From: Amborella trichopoda
Lineage: Eukaryota > Streptophyta > Magnoliopsida > Amborellales > Amborellaceae
Reading direction: 5' to 3'
Length of the DNA: 64,000 bases
Assembly (NCBI RefSeq): GCF_000471905.2
Contig: NW_006499617.1
Coordinates: 4,102,636 to 4,166,635, forward strand
Positions 22,690-34,997 of the stretch are shown piece by piece (the stretch's first letter is position 1; every line of letters starts with the position of its first letter). A program made the position numbers and the translations under genes. Below the pieces are notes generated by a model that saw nothing but the letters and a program-made list of their open reading frames with translations, was not told the origin of the DNA and did no database searches.

Positions 22690-23190
22690 TGGGGAGGCAT
22701 CTGAAGTCCAAGTTTGAAGCAAAGATCTCAAAAAATATTTCGAGGATATGACTTGGTGAAGATATTAGCTATTTTATTACGAGAGTAAATAAATCGAGTG
22801 ACAAGTAATCCAAGAGCAACCTTTTCACACACAAAATGGTAGTTTAGCTCAATGTGTTTTGTCCTAGCAAAAATACGGTTAACTGTTCATGAAAAGAGCA
22901 CTAATATTTTCACAAAATAGTGTTGGTGGCTAAGAAAGTGGTACCCTAATGTCCTGAAGAATAAAAGAAAACCGTGTTAATTTTGCAACAGCGGATACTA
23001 TAGATCAGTATTTAACTTCAGCACTTGAATGAGCCATAGTCAACTATCTCTTAGTATTCCAAGATATGCAATTTGAATCAAGATAAGGTATAAAAACTAA
23101 TGGTTGAATGTTGAGTGTTTGGACACCTAACCTAATGTGCATCGGAGAAGGCATATAACTCAAGGAAACTAGCGGATTGAAAATAGGACT
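22690..23190 (-). pseudogene. Copia RNase H / pol C-terminal fragment
   Basis: On the minus strand this aligns with 28820-29310, which encodes the end of Copia RNase H. It is out of frame and has no reverse transcriptase upstream, as the match ends near 23190. A purine-rich stretch gattgagggggataa at about 22667-22681 on the minus strand could be its polypurine tract. Confidence 0.65.
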
Positions 23191-24654
23191 ATGTAACCTA
23201 GGCAAGTCTATACTGATTACAAATTTTCTTTCTTTTTCTTTATTTCCACCACTCAAATCACTTACAAGTGTCCAAATACGATATATGAATCAATAAAATA
23301 CAAAGAATGCCAATGACTCTCACTTGATTGTCATTAAAATAAAAAAAAATCATTCATAGCATGGATATGAAAATTACATAATGCTTGAAATAAAATGACG
23401 AAAGCATAAAATAAAACAACATTGCATACCTTGCTTCAGGTTACCCCTAAGGACTTCAAACACCCACACAAGGTCTCCTCTTTTAATGATGCACATGATC
23501 TATGTCCAATTTTGTCTCATAACTTTGAGAAGCCTAGGCAAACCCACCAAAGACCATGATATAGGATAGGGCTAAACCAAGGATAACTACATAAGCATAA
23601 CCTCTTGTGGCTTGCATGTACCTCCACCTAAGGGTTTTTTTTTCTTCGTAAACCTTAAATTAGAAAGAGAGAGACATAGAGACATTAGAGAGGGGCGTAC
23701 CTGCCCTATAGTTGAGGGGGGGAGAGAGCGAGGCTAAGCCCAAGGGTAATGAGCCCCCCAATAGAGAGTATATATAACATAAAGGCTAGGGCTTTGCTTT
23801 CATTAAGAGACTCAATCTTGACCTTTGATCACAGAAACTTGTGGGTGAAGAATCTCATCTATTACTTTGACAGTGGTGAGTGCAAGAGCATCTTGCAAGC
23901 ACCACCATCCAAAACGTCCTTTACTTTTTAACTACAAAGTGTGGCCTTACCCTGGAACACACATTTCTAGAGATTGTATACTATGAGACTATTTATAATT
24001 GCATAACGTTTTCGAAAAAAAAAAAACAACTACAAGATTATTCATCTTTGGTGTAAGGAAGTCACGATTACTCTTAGTCATTAGATATTAAATTGGATGG
24101 CTTGACATATTTTATGAAATTCAAGAAATTCTTTTTAAACTTTAAGTCTAGTCAATGACACTCTTACGACTATCAGATTTGTAATCTAATTGACAAGAGT
24201 AAATGTAACAAAAAAGTAAATGGTCTCTTAGAATACTTTTCTTTAATAGTAGGAATAGTGATGTCAAATTCGCTCTGTTTAGGCTGAAGAGGCCGAAACC
24301 TTCGGATTTTAGGTTTAAACCGAAGCCAAGCGAAGCCTAGTGTTGCCACTTCAGTCAGATACGGGCCGCTTTAGGTTGCTTCAATCAGATTCAGGTCTGC
24401 AGTTGGCTGAAGCTTTGACCTCTTCGACTGAAGCAAAAAAATATCCATATAAAAGTATTTTTTAAAATCTTTATTTTTACTTTTTTATTATTTTATATAT
24501 CTTATATATAAATATCAAATTTGTTTACATTAATTTTTTTTTTAATCCAAAATCTTCTGAATGAGCCAAAACATTGGATTGCTCCATTTTTTTGACCAAA
24601 CCCCCAAAAGCGAATTGGACAACATTGAGTAGGATGTATCTTGGTTTATATGAG
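23191..24654. other. No recognisable gene
   Basis: AT-rich spacer between the two duplicated segments. Bases about 24270-24440 hold a GC-richer patch with repeated gaagc and cttcag(t/a)cagat motifs that may be a MITE; no clear ends. Random frames at 23044-23256 (-) and 23749-23931 (+). Confidence 0.45.
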
Positions 24655-26030
24655 CTGGCAAATGACGAAAAGAACATCAATGAAGGTTGAGAGAGAGAGA
24701 GAGAGGGTGGGTGGTTGCTTCCTTTAGGGTACGACAGTTATTCATCTGGACCCTTTGAAAAAGATTGACGGCAGAACCCATGGATTTAAACCGGGATGGG
24801 ATCTTACAAAGTCGCTTCACTTCTCTTTTCTTTTTTTCATTATTTTTGTTCATGTCAACACCTATAAACCAATATGGACTGGTGCCCAAAATTACTTAAT
24901 ATTTTCTCATATCAACATACTTGCGTGTTTTAATTTATTTATGCATATTAGTCTTCTAAAACTTGGTAAAATATGAATCAGATCTCGATAAGAATAAATT
25001 GGGATTGAACCGGTTCCCAAATAGTATGGGTCTCGTATAGTTCCTCCCCCCAAACCACCTTATGTATTTTTTTTATTTTTTTTTATTTTTTATTTTTTTA
25101 TTTTTATTTTTTTTAAGCTTATATAATATTTTTCAAGGTCCTATCTAAATCCCCACCACATAAACTCTTATTTTTATTTTATTTTATTTATTTTTAATAT
25201 TTTTTAAATCATCATTTCAAAGAGATCCGAACCATATTCAGATCGCGGATCTCACAATCCTCCCTAAATCTATAATAAATAATCAGTCCCACCGATTTAA
25301 AACACTATATTTATTCATCAAATTTCAACACTTTCTGAAAATAAAAGTAGTTTTGGAGTAAGTAAAGGTCTCGCTCGAATCAAATATTAACTGTAGATTT
25401 GTCTAACGGCATGGATTGGAAATATGCTGTTGTGACATGGTAGCAATACCTATAATTACATATTTTCAAACCTATACCACTTAAATGCCAAATAATTTGA
25501 ATTTTTGGTTCAACTCACTAATCAACCATGACTCCTTCGAAATATTGAACCCCCATACTTCAGTACCACGTCGTGCTCTCCGATCCTTATGCCAGTTTTG
25601 AAAACCTAACCATTTACAAAACGGGTAAAGTCTTGTATTCCCTACTGAATAACCCCCAAAAAAAGAAAAAAAGAAAAAAAGATCGGCATGACAAAGCATC
25701 ATAAAACAATACTCATGAAAATTGATGAAATAACAAAGCAGCCCTTCATAGTTATGGCATAAAAATGCAATCCTTCTATTGACTCAATTACATGCAACAT
25801 TATAAACATGACATTCATTTAATTTTATTAACTTGATAAATTTAAACCAAAATGGTTTAAATTGAAAACTTACCCAAGAGTTTGGTAATCGTATTTTTGG
25901 GTAAATAGAGTTTGGTAATCTCGATATAACAATAACTATTGTTGTGTTGCAACAGCCAGCATCTCCTTCCAACGATGTGGATCTGCTTTAACTTTGTTAT
26001 TACCAAGTTCGTCTTAAATCTAGCCCCACT

Positions 26031-26323
26031 AGGGCTGGGCAGCTCCGCACCCCTTGGTTGGCCTCGCCCTAAAAGAGCAAGGCCTAGGCCATGAGTTGTG
26101 GACCGACGGCCGGGTTAGGGCCAATGCTGGTTCTGTTCGGCTCGTTTGGTCTTTTTATTTTTTTTTATTTTTCTTTTTTTTCTTGTTTTTTTTTTCATAT
26201 TTTCTATTTGTTTTTTGTTCGGCCCGATCAGGCCTTAATAGGGCCAAGGCCGGGCTTGGGCCTAGGCCGTTCTTATTGGGACAAGGGCAAAGGCCAAAGC
26301 TGGCCCAGCCCGTTGCCACTCTT
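26031..26323. mobile_element. hAT-like GGCAATGG element with TSD (shared insertion, copy 2)
   Basis: The element starts agggctgggcag and ends gttgccactctt. It is flanked by the perfect direct repeat agccccact at 26022-26030 and 26324-26332, in keeping with an 8-9 bp hAT-type target duplication. Long T-rich and G/C-rich tracts fill the interior; the open frames at 26054-26381 reflect them. Confidence 0.8.
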
Positions 26324-26355
26324 AGCCCCACTAAATCTTAAGCATATGTTATTTA

Positions 26356-27722
26356 GGAAAATTATCATAAATATATTTTAATTTTTGTTTGTTTAGAAGA
26401 AAAAAACTCAATTAAACCTCATCAACGCATTTTTTTTAAAAAATTTTTGGGCATTTTGTGATTAAAATAACATTCACGGTAGTTATATTACTATAAAAAA
26501 CGATTAAAACATTTTAAGTACCGTAATGTTTAGCTTATTTTATACAGTATTTAAAATTTCGTGAGAAAACCTTTATGTATTACGGTACTCAAATTACCGT
26601 AATACTACGTGGTGATGCTATTACCGAAAGAAACACTTGCGTTCTTTGATGTACACGACAGGGCCGACAACACAAGAGAGACAAAAAAGGATTTATAGAC
26701 AGAGAAGCTCTATAGCCTGAGCTGGGTCATGGGTTACATAATCTGAGGAAGAAGAAACTGCACCTGAAAAGAAACCCTAAACTGTGAAGACCTGGTTCAG
26801 TGGGTCTATAACCACTTCATTTTCTGATATCCCTCTCCTGTCTCTCTCTCGTCCTTTATTTTTTTCTCTTTCTAACAGGGAGTTCTAAAATAATAAGAGA
26901 AATTACAGGGACTTCTCTTTCTAACAGGGACTTCTCTGTCTTCTATCCACTACTGGATTTTGCTTGTCGGAGCACCTCTGCAATCAAAACTAAGGTCCAA
27001 TTTCTTCACAAGGCTATAATTAAAGAAAAGAAGAAGAAGAAAAATAAAAGGAAAGAACAAAGAGAACTCCCCATCTTTCGAAGCCTTCATATTCCATCAA
27101 AACCAGTCATCAGAGAGAAAAACAACTATGAAATTGGTGATAGCGATAAGAGAGAGGAAACCTATGAAATTGGAGATAATGATGTGAGAGAAACAAACTT
27201 GGTTTTGGTTTTATGTGTTGTAATTCTAAAAGCCCATTGCTGAAAGCTTGTGAAACCTGCCTAATTTGCTTGGAATTCTAAAAAAAGGGAAAGCTAAGCT
27301 CTGGTTAGAGAGAGAGAAACGAAGACTAAGCTCTGGTCCAGGGCTTATTTGAAGGTTGTGTAATGATTGCGAGAGAGGACTCATAGCCATAAGATTGGCA
27401 AATATGACATGAAAATGAGAGGAGAGCGAAACGTTATGGCATTAAAAGATGGTTGAAGTTTCATATAAAATGCAAACATTAGGGTATTTTAAGTACCCTG
27501 TAAAATGCACTAAACATTGCAATACTTAAAGTATCATATAAAATTAACTAAACATTATGGTACTAAAAATACGATATTGTTTTTCACGTTAATACAACTA
27601 CCAAGAATGTTATTTTGGTAAAAAAAAAAATCAAAAAAAAAATAGAAACATGTAGACGAGATTTATTAAAGTTAAGATTTTTGCAATTAAAATAAAATTA
27701 AATACATTTTTGATAATTTCCC
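26356..27722. mobile_element. 1.37-kb TIR element, absent from the sister segment
   Basis: The left end ggaaaattatcataaatata and right end tttttgataatttcc are inverted, and the similarity runs inward for roughly 200 bp (shared aaaataacatt, ggtagtt(a/g)tatta, gtaccgtaatgtttag / gtaccataatgtttag). The sister segment at about 21755-21775 lacks it and serves as an empty site. The interior (26690-27440) has purine-rich sequence and an ag/gt pattern but no transposase; it could be captured host DNA. The flanks gttatttag and taattttag are only a weak target duplication. Confidence 0.75.
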
Positions 27723-28228
27723 TATAATTTTAGCACCCCCAACGATTTAATAAGCTATCTCATTCAAATACTAACCATACGTGGTCCTTATGATTTATAA
27801 ATCATGCACCCTCTAACCCGTAATTAATGGAGGTACCAAAATTTAATAAGTGTGACTTGGGTTTGGGGACATGCCAACTTTTATCGAGCAAACACTAGGG
27901 AAAGGCCACAATCATGCCTATTGGCATCCAGCGACTCCATGTATTGGGGATTAAATACCACACACTTTAGTTTTAGTACTACTGCCACAATCATTTTAGC
28001 CCTCATAATAGTTTGTTCCAGATGTGTCTTTAAAACTTTTGGGAGCTGTTGACAACAATACACCAAATTTACATATACCGTTAATAGTAATGGTAGTTGT
28101 GACCTTTTTGTATCGAAAGTACTAATTAAATGAGAATGGGGTTGGGTCTAGGTGGTAACACCATTTGTGCCCAGCTAAAGTCTAAGTTTTCATTTAAAAA
28201 ACTACTAGTGATTTCAAAAAATAAGTAG

Positions 28229-28442
28229 GGGGCTCATCATCCCCGTTGAATTACCCTTGTCATCCCTACTGAGTTACCCAAAAAAGAAAAAAGTACAAGT
28301 TAGCTTGAGAATGGGGTTAGGGTCGTGGTAGTAGCAACACTTGTGCGGGCTCGTCATCCCCATTGAATTACCCAAAAGAGTAGGGAGCCGTGGTGGGTAG
28401 CATCACTTGTGCGGGCTCGTCATCCCATTGAATTACCCAAAA
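28229..28442. repeat. About 70-bp repeats, possibly SINE-derived
   Basis: The phrase ggctcgtcatcccc(a)ttgaattaccc appears three times (28229, 28349, 28416), twice preceded by acttgtgcggg and by cgtggt(a/g). The layout resembles tails of plant Au-type SINEs, but no complete SINE with both promoter boxes is visible. Confidence 0.5.
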
Positions 28443-28819
28443 AACATTTTGTAGAAATGAAATAGCAAATCGTATAACTAATCGTGTAAATATGCAATGA
28501 AAAGTACGTAGTAACACAATGAGCACTTATGCAAATAATTGCATACTAGAAATTTAGAGAGAGGAATTCTTTGAGAAAATAATTGTTCCCTACACTTGCA
28601 TTGTGGTGGTCCTTTCATTGTTTATGTCATGGTGAAACAATAGTATAATGTACACTTTCCTATCTTGTTACTTGCAATGTACACTTTCCTATCTTTTTAA
28701 AATCTCTCAAAAGGAATGAACAATATTTATGCTGCTGCCTTTCCAAAAACTAGGATTCTTGAATTTAACTAGAATTTATGATTTTTGATTTATTACTCCC
28801 CTTGTAACTCAACTGAGGA

Positions 28820-31640
28820 GGCATTTGAAGTCTGAGTTTGAAGCAAAGATCTTAAAAAATATTTCGAGACAATGGCTTGACGAAGATATTAGCTACCTGA
28901 TTACGAGAGGAAACAAATTGAGTGACAAAAAATCCAAGAGCAACATTGTCACTCACAAAATGATAGTCTCACTCAATGTGCTTCGTCCTAGCATGAAAAA
29001 TATGGTTAACTATCATGTAGAGGGCACTAATATTGTCACAGAAAAGTGTTGGTGGCTGAGGAAGTGGCACCCCAATGTCTTGAAGAATAAAAGAAAGTCA
29101 TGTTAATTCTGTAGCAGTAGATGCCATATATCGCTATTCAGCTTTAGAACTTGAACGAGCCATAGTCAACAATTTTTTAGCATTCCAATATATGTAATTG
29201 AAACTAAGATAAATGCAAAAACTAGCAGTTGAATGACGAGTGTTTTGACACCCAACCTGGTCTACATCAGAGAATGCGCATAACTCAAGGGAACTAGTAG
29301 ATAAGATTATTATACTATAAGACTTGTACCATTGAGATATCAAAGAATCTTAACTGCCTACAAATGTACAATTGTAGGGGCATGCATAAATTGACACTAT
29401 ATTAACATTATGGGAAAGGTCAGGTCGTGTTATGATAATGTATTGGAGTGAACCAACAATGCTCCAATCAGGAAATGGATCAGAATTACCATGAACATTG
29501 TACTTTACTGCTATTGGTGTTGAAATAAATTTAGCACCTAGCATCTAGGCATGAGCAAGAAGATCCCAAGCATATTTGCTTTGTTACAGAAAGATTCCAC
29601 TTGAAAACTAAGATGCCTATATGCCAAGAAAGCAGTGAAGGGGTCCAAGATTTTTCATTACAAATTCTCTTCCAAGTTGGGAAATAAATTATTCTAGATT
29701 ACTTGAATTATCACTTTTAGCAAGAATATCATCAACATAAAGGAGAAGGATACCTTGAAGAGTGTGACAAACAAATAGAAATGAATCACCTTTACTGCTA
29801 TAAAACCCCAATGATAGTAAGTCGGCACTAAATTGATCAAACTAGGCCCGAGGTGTTTGCTTGAGATCATATAAAACTTTTTTCAGTTTGCAGACATGAT
29901 TTGGATAGTTTGAGCTAACAAAGCTTGGAAGTTGTTCTATAAATACAGGTTTATTACATTTTTCACATCAAGCTATTTCATAGGTCATTGACGAATAGTA
30001 GCTATGGTGATCGCAATTCGAATACTAGCATGCTTAATAACAGGACTAAATGTTTTAGAGAAATCAACTCCAATAACCTGATTATATGCTTTGACAAGTA
30101 ATTTGGTCTTAAGTCTCTCTAGACTACCATTAGACTTAATTTAGTCTTATAGACCCAACAACAACCAACAACATTTATAAATGAAAGACGAGGAAATAGC
30201 TTCCAAGTAGAATTATCATATAGAGCTTCAATTTCATCTTCCATTGTGCGATGCCATCTCGAATGACTTAAGAAAGACTTGATGGACTTAGGTTCAATAG
30301 GGAAAGTTTTAAAAGTAAGTGCATATGACACTGTTGCCATGGATGGGAGAATCCGAAGTCTTCAACTATCATCTTGAGTTCTTGTGACCACGTGATGATA
30401 AGGATATTCAGGGGCTGGTGAAAAATTAGATTGGTTGGTCTCTTGGGTGACAATATTTTTATCACCATGAGCATGTGCTGCATCGTCTTGGACATCTTGT
30501 AATGGCATCATAGTGGTGGCATCTTACTCTACAAGAGAAGTTGGAGAGCTATCATTATTGAGAGGCAAATCAGTTGGAGGAATAGACACATTCTGTCCAT
30601 CCCATATAGTAAGTATATGTGGAGGTGATGAATCAAAAGAAAAAGAAATATGTATATCATTTTCATAACACTCAGACCATTCTGCATTAGTAATCAAGTC
30701 CCCCTGAACTTATGCAATAACTTAGATTAGCATATGAAAAAACATTTTCATCAAGTACATGATGCATGAAGATATAGACTTGCCCTATGGGTGGATGCAA
30801 ACATATGTAACCCTTATATTGAATATTGTTCCAAAAAATACACATGTATGAGAACGATGATTGAATTTATCTGCAACGTGGTCTCAAAGGTATGGAAAAT
30901 ACCGACACTCAAAAACTCAAAATGAACTAGTAGGCGATCAAATAATAAAGAATACGGTGAATCCATTTTTAAAGTGGCAAAGGGACTCATGTTTATCACA
31001 AAGACTGCAATACGAAAAGCTTCACCCCAAAAACAGTTTAAGAATTCCTGCATAAAACATCATTGTAAGATCCAGTTCTATAATGTTTTTGTGCTTCCTT
31101 TCAGCTATTTAATTTTGTTCAAGGTTCCCAGATATGATATTTGTTGCACAATTTCATTATCACTGAGATGAGCAATGAATTCTTTTTTAGAAAATTTATC
31201 ACCTCCATCACATTAAAATTTTCGAATTCGTTTTTCAAATCTTCTTTCAACCATACGAAGAAATTTCATAAATATAGAAAAAATTCAGATTTTCTTTTCA
31301 AAAGATAAATTCAAGAAAAACAAGTATACTCATTTACAAATACTACATATAAGTGATAACTCTGATTAGTTAGAATTGGAGCATGACCCTATAAATATGA
31401 ATGAATATTAAAAAGAGGTTATGTAGAGGTCTTATTAGTACTACTAAACGGGAGTTTATAATTTTTTCTCATCTGACAACTAGCACAAATAAAATGATAT
31501 TTATTTCATGCATCCACACTAATCAATTGTTTGGATTCTAAGTAATGGACTACTTTATTTTGAGTATGTCATAGCCTTTAATGCTACACATCTTCTGATG
31601 TTCTCTTGTTTTTATTAGAAAATAAAGTTTGGTTCACATA
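28820..31640 (-). pseudogene. Degenerate Ty1/Copia pol (integrase to RNase H)
   Basis: Minus-strand fragments appear in Copia order. Integrase core lies at about 31210-30820 (CDGGD, then FWGEAFRIAVFVINMSP). Reverse transcriptase start is at about 30300-30120 (EPKSIKSFLSHSRWHRTMED, WKLFPRL, VGCCWVYKTKL). Thumb/linker is at about 29540-29350 (IVGSLQYIIITRPDLSHNVN). RNase H is at about 29340-28820 (AFSDVDQVGCQNTRHSTASF, SSKAE, then a TKHIE-like helix). Stops and frameshifts break every domain. No LTR pair was identified; the 5' part is cut off near 31640, and the 3' side continues into the duplicated segment. Confidence 0.85.
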
Positions 31641-32171
31641 TTCAAGTGCATATAATCCGTCCTTTCTACTCTCTCTGGCTAGAGTTCTCCTTGTCCTTCT
31701 TTATTTAATCAAAAAACTATTTGATGAGAACTTAAAAATACAAACAAAAAAAAAAAAAAATCTTTTGTAATTGATACAAAGAGGCCCCTTCCTTGCTCGC
31801 ACTTCATATTGCACCAAAGGAGCATTTAGGGTTTTGTACGAGTTAGGAATTGGGCTTGGGCTTAAGAATTGGGCTTGGGCTTGAGTGTAGAAGTTGGCAT
31901 CAGTATTGGGACATCTCAAAATCGATTCCTAACGTTGAATCATCAAAAAAAAGAAACAAGAAAGCTTACCACTGGTGCAACTTAAATCCTTTAAGGTGCA
32001 CCTTAGACTCTATTTTTTAATGGATTGAGAACCCAAAAATATTAGGAAAGGTTAAAGTCACTCCATAACTTCCAAATCAATTTGAAGTTTCTAAAAATTC
32101 GAAACCTGATCGAGCTACCTTGCAAACCTTATTGAGCTACCTTGCATTGAATTAAGCAGCTTAGAATCGAT
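31641..32171. other. No recognisable gene
   Basis: Spacer between the Copia relic and the Gypsy element. It holds the short direct repeat (g/a)aattgggcttgggcttgag at about 31845-31885 and an A-rich run at 31748. Confidence 0.5.
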
Positions 32172-32755
32172 ACAGACATATCGCGGCCCAATTGAAGCCC
32201 CACGCTTTGAATGTGCGGCACTCATTTCTTGGTCGGTTAGGGACAAGTCAACCTTCCTACTATGAGCACAACCATGAACCAATAAGCCTAACACTAGTAC
32301 ACATCACCTACACACCAGCACTACCACCAAATATACACCACGAACAAGAGATAGTAGCCAAACACAGATAAGAGAAGGACACGCACAAGCAAGCTCAAGA
32401 GCCTTTAGAATTCCACTGTATCTCAAGATGCTTATAAAGTCTGAGTATTCCTCACTCTTATAAAATAGGTTATAAATGAGGGGCCCTCCCCTTATATAAG
32501 ATCTAGGCCTTTCAACCGATGGTCATGATTGTTATACATGACATACATCTAATGGCTAGGAACATTCTAGCCTCTACATGGTTCTAGACCATCCAAGATA
32601 GCCCTTCCCTTATGATGCATCTAAAAGCCCACTAGAATCCTTATGAATGCCCTAGAGCTCTCTAAAACCTTCTAGACCCAAGTGATAAAAAACAAAATGG
32701 GCCTATGTACATAATGTACACGACATCAACACATAGAAATATTAGGGGTCTGACA
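32172..32755 (-). repeat. 3' LTR of the compact Gypsy element
   Basis: About 584 bp, aligning with 34998-35530 throughout (gaagccc..gctt, aaccttcctacta, tagaattcca, aggcctttcaaccgatgg, aaatattagggg). Ends ctgaca on the plus strand; the other edge is decayed. Confidence 0.85.
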
Positions 32756-33092
32756 TTCTCCCCCACCTAATGCGGTGATGCTCTCGTCACAGTCCTTCCG
32801 TGATGCATTCTAGTCCTCGAGTTGCCCATGATGCCTCTGCATGCTCCCAGATTGCCTTGGTGACCGATGAACTCCGCTTAGTCACATACTCGCAGTGTGA
32901 TCCTTATCTATGCGTCTTTCGATCAGTCGTTTCTTCTTGAGAGCCTTGGTGCGAGCTGATCTGGTCTTCTCTTGCCAATCCTTAGTATCCCGACCAGGTC
33001 TCTTCCTTGGCTCCTTCAATTTTAGAGGAGCCCCTTTGTCATGGACTACTCCCCTCGTAGGAGATAGTCCTGTAGATAGCTCAGGTGACATC

Positions 33093-34900
33093 TCATCCTC
33101 GAATCCCTCTGTTGCATCCTTCTGTTGCATGTCCATCCTTGGCTAGCAGCTTTACCTTAGAGCCCCCTTCTTTAGGCCTTCCCTCTATTGCAACCTCATG
33201 AGCCAGCTCCCCAACCATGGTGAGCTGCATAGCTGACAAGGTCTTGAGTGCGGTCTTGGTGCCTTGCACCACGGGCACCATGCATGGAGTGTCCTCCTCC
33301 ATGATGCACACCGAATTCACGAAGGGCATGGGCACTACCCTTACCCAGCTCAGAAAGTCCATCCCAAAGACTACTTGGTAATCATCCACCCAACGAGCTG
33401 TACCATGGATGGGTTTGGGCTATGAGTTAACGACCTTTACCCAACCTGTCACCTTGGCAAACCACAACTCTAGCCAGTTAGCCTCATCCTTGGAGAAAAA
33501 TTTGTGTTTAGCCCCCATGTCAATCATGGCTTTCGTGGCCTTCCCATTGATTTGGACCCTTGTATATATGAGAACCTTGCTTGGGGCCTTTGGTCTCTCG
33601 ATCTCAACCTTCATACCATTGAAGAGCCGTACCCACCCTTAAGGTCGTCCATCTTTGCCACTAAAACATTAAGAACATCTTTCTTAGGGAAATCTTGTGC
33701 CTGATGCAACCCATCTCATATGAAGTACTCTATGCTTTGTCGCTTGGACCCATCCCTTTGGTCCTTGCCATTATTCCTAGCTGAGGACTTGCTAAGTCTT
33801 TCTTGGTGGTCCTTCCAAATTGAGGGCTTGCCATGTCTATATTTGGGGTTGGAGGGCTCCTCCTAGTCTCCCCCACCATAGCCATTATCATCCTTGTAGG
33901 GTCGCTGCTTAGAGGGGCTATTCCTCCTTAATTCAAACAATTATTCAGCCACGTCCATGGTCGATACCAAGTCTTGTACCCCAGGTCACTAAAGCTCTTG
34001 TTCAGCCCTCAGTTGCAGCTCATCCATAAAGTTGAAGAATAAATCTTTCTCAGCCATGTCAGGGATCTCTAGCATCAAAGTGGAGAACTCCTTGACATAG
34101 TTACCTATCGACCTTGTGTGCCTTAACCATTTCAAGTTCTTTCAGGCCAAGTACTCCACATTCTCATGACAGATTTGCCCTTTTGATCTCCCTCTTAATG
34201 TTGTCCCATGTATCAATCGGAGTGGAGAACTCATTGACATAATTATGTATCGACCATGTGTGCCCTAACCGTTTCAAGTTCTTTTGAGCCAAGATCTCCA
34301 CATTCTTGTGCTAGAACTGCCTTTTGATTTCCCTCTTAATGTTGTCCCATGTATCAAAGGTGCAAATGCTCCACTCGATATCGGCGTACCACCAGAGTGT
34401 AGCTGTATCCAAAAGGTACATAGTGGCGGTATGCACCTTGGCCCTTTCATCCCTCAAGGAAATGGTTTAACAATATGTCTCCATTTGCCATAGGAAGCTG
34501 TCCACGTCCCAGGCATTCCTTACCCCATTTGAAAGTCTTTGGTTTAGGTATGCGTACCTTAAGAGCTTTAAGAGCCATGCCGCCCCCATTGCTCACAGCC
34601 CTCTTACGCACGACTAAGTCACCCTTTAGCTCAGCCACTTGATCATGTAGTTTCATCAGGATCACCATCATCTTGTCCTCAAAGGACGCCCTCTCGTTTT
34701 GATTTGTATCTTGACATCTCATTCAGGGTCAACAACATGCCAATCCTAAGGTTCTTGAGGCTTTCTATGCCCTGACCGATCTCCTCAAATCGGTTTTGCC
34801 CATCGCCCATAGCTGGCTCTGGCTGCGCCACCCATTTCCCTCTTTCCCTCCTTACTAGTGTTGCCACAACCTTGCCCACCAACCAGGTCATCCTTGATCA
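33093..34900 (-). pseudogene. Gypsy gag and retropepsin-like protease remnants
   Basis: Gag: the frame 34891-34447 region includes FEEIGQGIESL, FEDKMMVILMKLHDQVAELK and VRIPKPKTFKWG, typical of the start of plant Gypsy gag. Protease: 33614-33420 reads VLIYTRVQINGKATKAMIDM then GAKHKFFSKDEA, where the active-site DTG has become DMG. This continues at 33389 with MDDYQVVFGMDFLSW, the conserved flap and GMDFL of Gypsy proteases. A basic tail (TRSARTKALKKKRLIERR) follows at 33093-32882. Stops and frameshifts separate the pieces, so the protein is no longer made whole. The loss of the DTG threonine would in any case disable the protease. Confidence 0.8.
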
Positions 34901-34997
34901 CTTCAGAAACCATGGTGTCCCTCTCTTAGCCCACATGAATTGTAGCTCCCATGAGTCAAGCCTAATGGTTCCCTCAAATTTTTGCTCTGATACCACT

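Larger units (their letters stand above)
20080..23190. repeat. Duplicated segment, copy 1 (pairs with 24655-29310)
   Basis: Successive blocks align with 24655-29310 in the same order and direction: a gagagaga stretch with gttgctt, gattgatggcag, ggatgggatctta, gtctaacggcatg.attggaa, the hAT-like element, ataagctatctcattcaaat, and Copia RNase H sequence at 22690-23190. It may be a segmental duplication or the long 3' flank/LTR of two related Copia elements, because in both copies it lies just downstream of Copia pol on the minus strand. Confidence 0.8.
24655..29310. repeat. Duplicated segment, copy 2 (pairs with 20080-23190)
   Basis: Same blocks as copy 1 in the same order, with extra DNA: a 1.37-kb TIR element at 26356-27722 and local repeats near 28230-28440. 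Point differences are frequent, so the duplication is old. Copia pol continues beyond 29310 only here. Confidence 0.8.

Noticed and set aside
28825..29106. 93-codon plus-strand frame
   Set aside because: Antisense shadow of the Copia RNase H end.
32910..33146. Plus-strand frames over the Gypsy element (also 33409-33704)
   Set aside because: Antisense to gag/protease; no independent support.
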